Shown here one piece after another: positions 63,691 to 64,000 of a DNA stretch of 64,000 nt. Where the stretch lies: positions 114,370-178,369 of the forward strand of contig NZ_LMDG01000003.1 of the NCBI RefSeq assembly GCF_001426265.1, in the 5' to 3' direction. Below the pieces are notes generated by a model. The model was not told the DNA's origin. It saw only the letters and a program-made list of their open reading frames with translations, and ran no database searches. The position numbers were made by a program, and so were the translations under genes. This DNA comes from Rhizobium sp. Root1220 (GTDB taxonomy: Bacteria; Pseudomonadota; Alphaproteobacteria; Rhizobiales; Rhizobiaceae). How positions within the stretch are numbered: position 1 is the stretch's first letter; each line of letters starts with the position of its first letter.

Positions 63691-63945
63691 TTAAGCTGCA
63701 ATTTCAAAAGGTCTATTGTCGTTTGCTGACAGCCACTCGCTCATGAGCTTAGCGCCCTTGGATCCGTTGCACCTGCGGCATAGGCACTGAAGATTGCTCC
63801 TCTCATGCGTGCCTCCTCGCGACAACGGATAGATATGATCTACCTCTGGCGCGTTCGGCAGAGTGGTTCCGCGCAATTCCTCTGGCGTATCCACTAGGCA
63901 GACGTAACCGCCCGATTGGCACCGCCTGCCGCATAATGCCTTAAT
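63691..63945 (-). CDS. HNH endonuclease (phage), start uncertain
   Basis: HNH core: LPNAPEVDHIYPLSRGGTHE with the His and Asp/Asn residues, and zinc-ribbon Cys in LQCLCRRCNGSKG. An in-frame upstream part (KALCGRRCQSGGYVCLVDTP) adds Cys residues typical of this family, but has no ATG/GTG/TTG before a stop. ATT at 63943-63945 is the only candidate covering it; GTG at 63892-63894 gives a shorter 67-aa form. HNH nucleases sit beside terminase genes and help cut DNA at cos ends. It is followed by the TerS-like gene after 14 bp. Confidence 0.78.
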   Translation of the reverse strand: MKALCGRRCQSGGYVCLVDTPEELRGTTLPNAPEVDHIYPLSRGGTHERSNLQCLCRRCNGSKGAKLMSEWLSANDNRPFEIAA

Positions 63946-63949
63946 GGCC

Positions 63950-63989
63950 TAAGACACGTGTTTAACGACGTCGTTAGCGACGTGTCTTA
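63950..63989. repeat. 40-bp interrupted palindrome
   Basis: Outer arms TAAGACACGT (63950-63959) and ACGTGTCTTA (63980-63989) flank a perfect central palindrome AACGACGTCGTT (63964-63975). 34 of 40 bases agree with the reverse complement. It lies just upstream of the HNH gene. Confidence 0.88.
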
Positions 63990-64000
63990 TGGGGGGATCG

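Larger units (their letters stand above)
50341..64000. mobile_element. Prophage or prophage-derived island in radC (right end outside the window)
   Basis: Bounded on the left by the cut radC and an integrase. It contains an Xis-like gene, divergent regulator genes, a tailspike, an HK97-type prohead protease, a TerS-like frame and an HNH nuclease. No large terminase, portal, major capsid, tail tape measure or lysis genes are seen in the 13.7 kb present. The protease and TerS-like gene belong to a packaging/head module that is interrupted by unknown genes. A decayed prophage or a phage satellite are both possible. Confidence 0.85.

Overview
The window is bacterial chromosome from an alphaproteobacterium of the order Rhizobiales, most likely the family Rhizobiaceae (Rhizobium/Ensifer/Agrobacterium group). 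This rests on an ExoR-type Sel1-repeat regulator, PopZ, DUF1127 and BA14K-like small proteins, the gene order nagZ-scpA-scpB-tatABC-serS-surE-pcm, and yajC-secDF followed by two complex I assembly-factor homologues. The assignment is inferred from recognised proteins; no database was searched.

Layout. (1) 1-3.75 kb: the tail of an unknown gene, then a gene-poor accessory stretch ending at a tRNA-Asn. It holds an Xis-like small DNA-binding protein, a frameshifted XRE regulator and short hypothetical genes, and looks like a decayed mobile element. (2) 3.9-14.6 kb: BA14K-like protein, tRNA-Cys, a Pcm-like methyltransferase, popZ, valS, a FadL-type outer membrane protein, exoR, xth and erpA. (3) 14.7-29.9 kb: a long co-oriented housekeeping block: dgt, argS, a SPOR-domain membrane protein, nagZ, scpA, scpB, tatA, tatB, tatC, serS, surE, pcm, and an NlpD-like LysM/LytM lipoprotein. 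It combines dNTP control, translation, peptidoglycan recycling, chromosome condensation and export. (4) 29.9-37.2 kb: a DUF815 ATPase, then yajC-secDF with Mth938-type (NDUFAF3-like) and squalene/phytoene synthase-type (NDUFAF6-like) genes, and trmFO. (5) 37.3-50 kb: a three-part redox fusion protein with a GST and a divergent LysR regulator; two DUF1127 genes next to an unannotated small RNA with CCUCCUCCC loops; a DUF2157/GDYXXLXY membrane pair; tRNA-Leu; trigger factor; a B12-binding radical SAM protein; and sthA.

(6) 50.34-64 kb and beyond the window: a prophage or prophage-derived island integrated in radC, leaving a 104-codon radC 3' end. It carries a tyrosine integrase coupled to an Xis-like gene, a hairpin-rich non-coding stretch, divergent regulatory genes (XRE regulator plus GIY-YIG protein), a tailspike, an HK97-type prohead protease, several unknown genes, a TerS-like ORF and an HNH nuclease. 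No large terminase, portal or major capsid gene is visible. The terminase-large slot is occupied by an oppositely oriented gene of unknown function. The window ends in a 40-bp interrupted palindrome.

The observations most worth a second look are the CCUCCUCCC small RNA beside the DUF1127 genes, the membrane-anchored cargo gene at 61.9-63.3 kb, the palindrome at 63.95 kb, the hairpin cluster at 52.2-52.7 kb, and the pair of related XRE regulators each coupled to a different partner gene.
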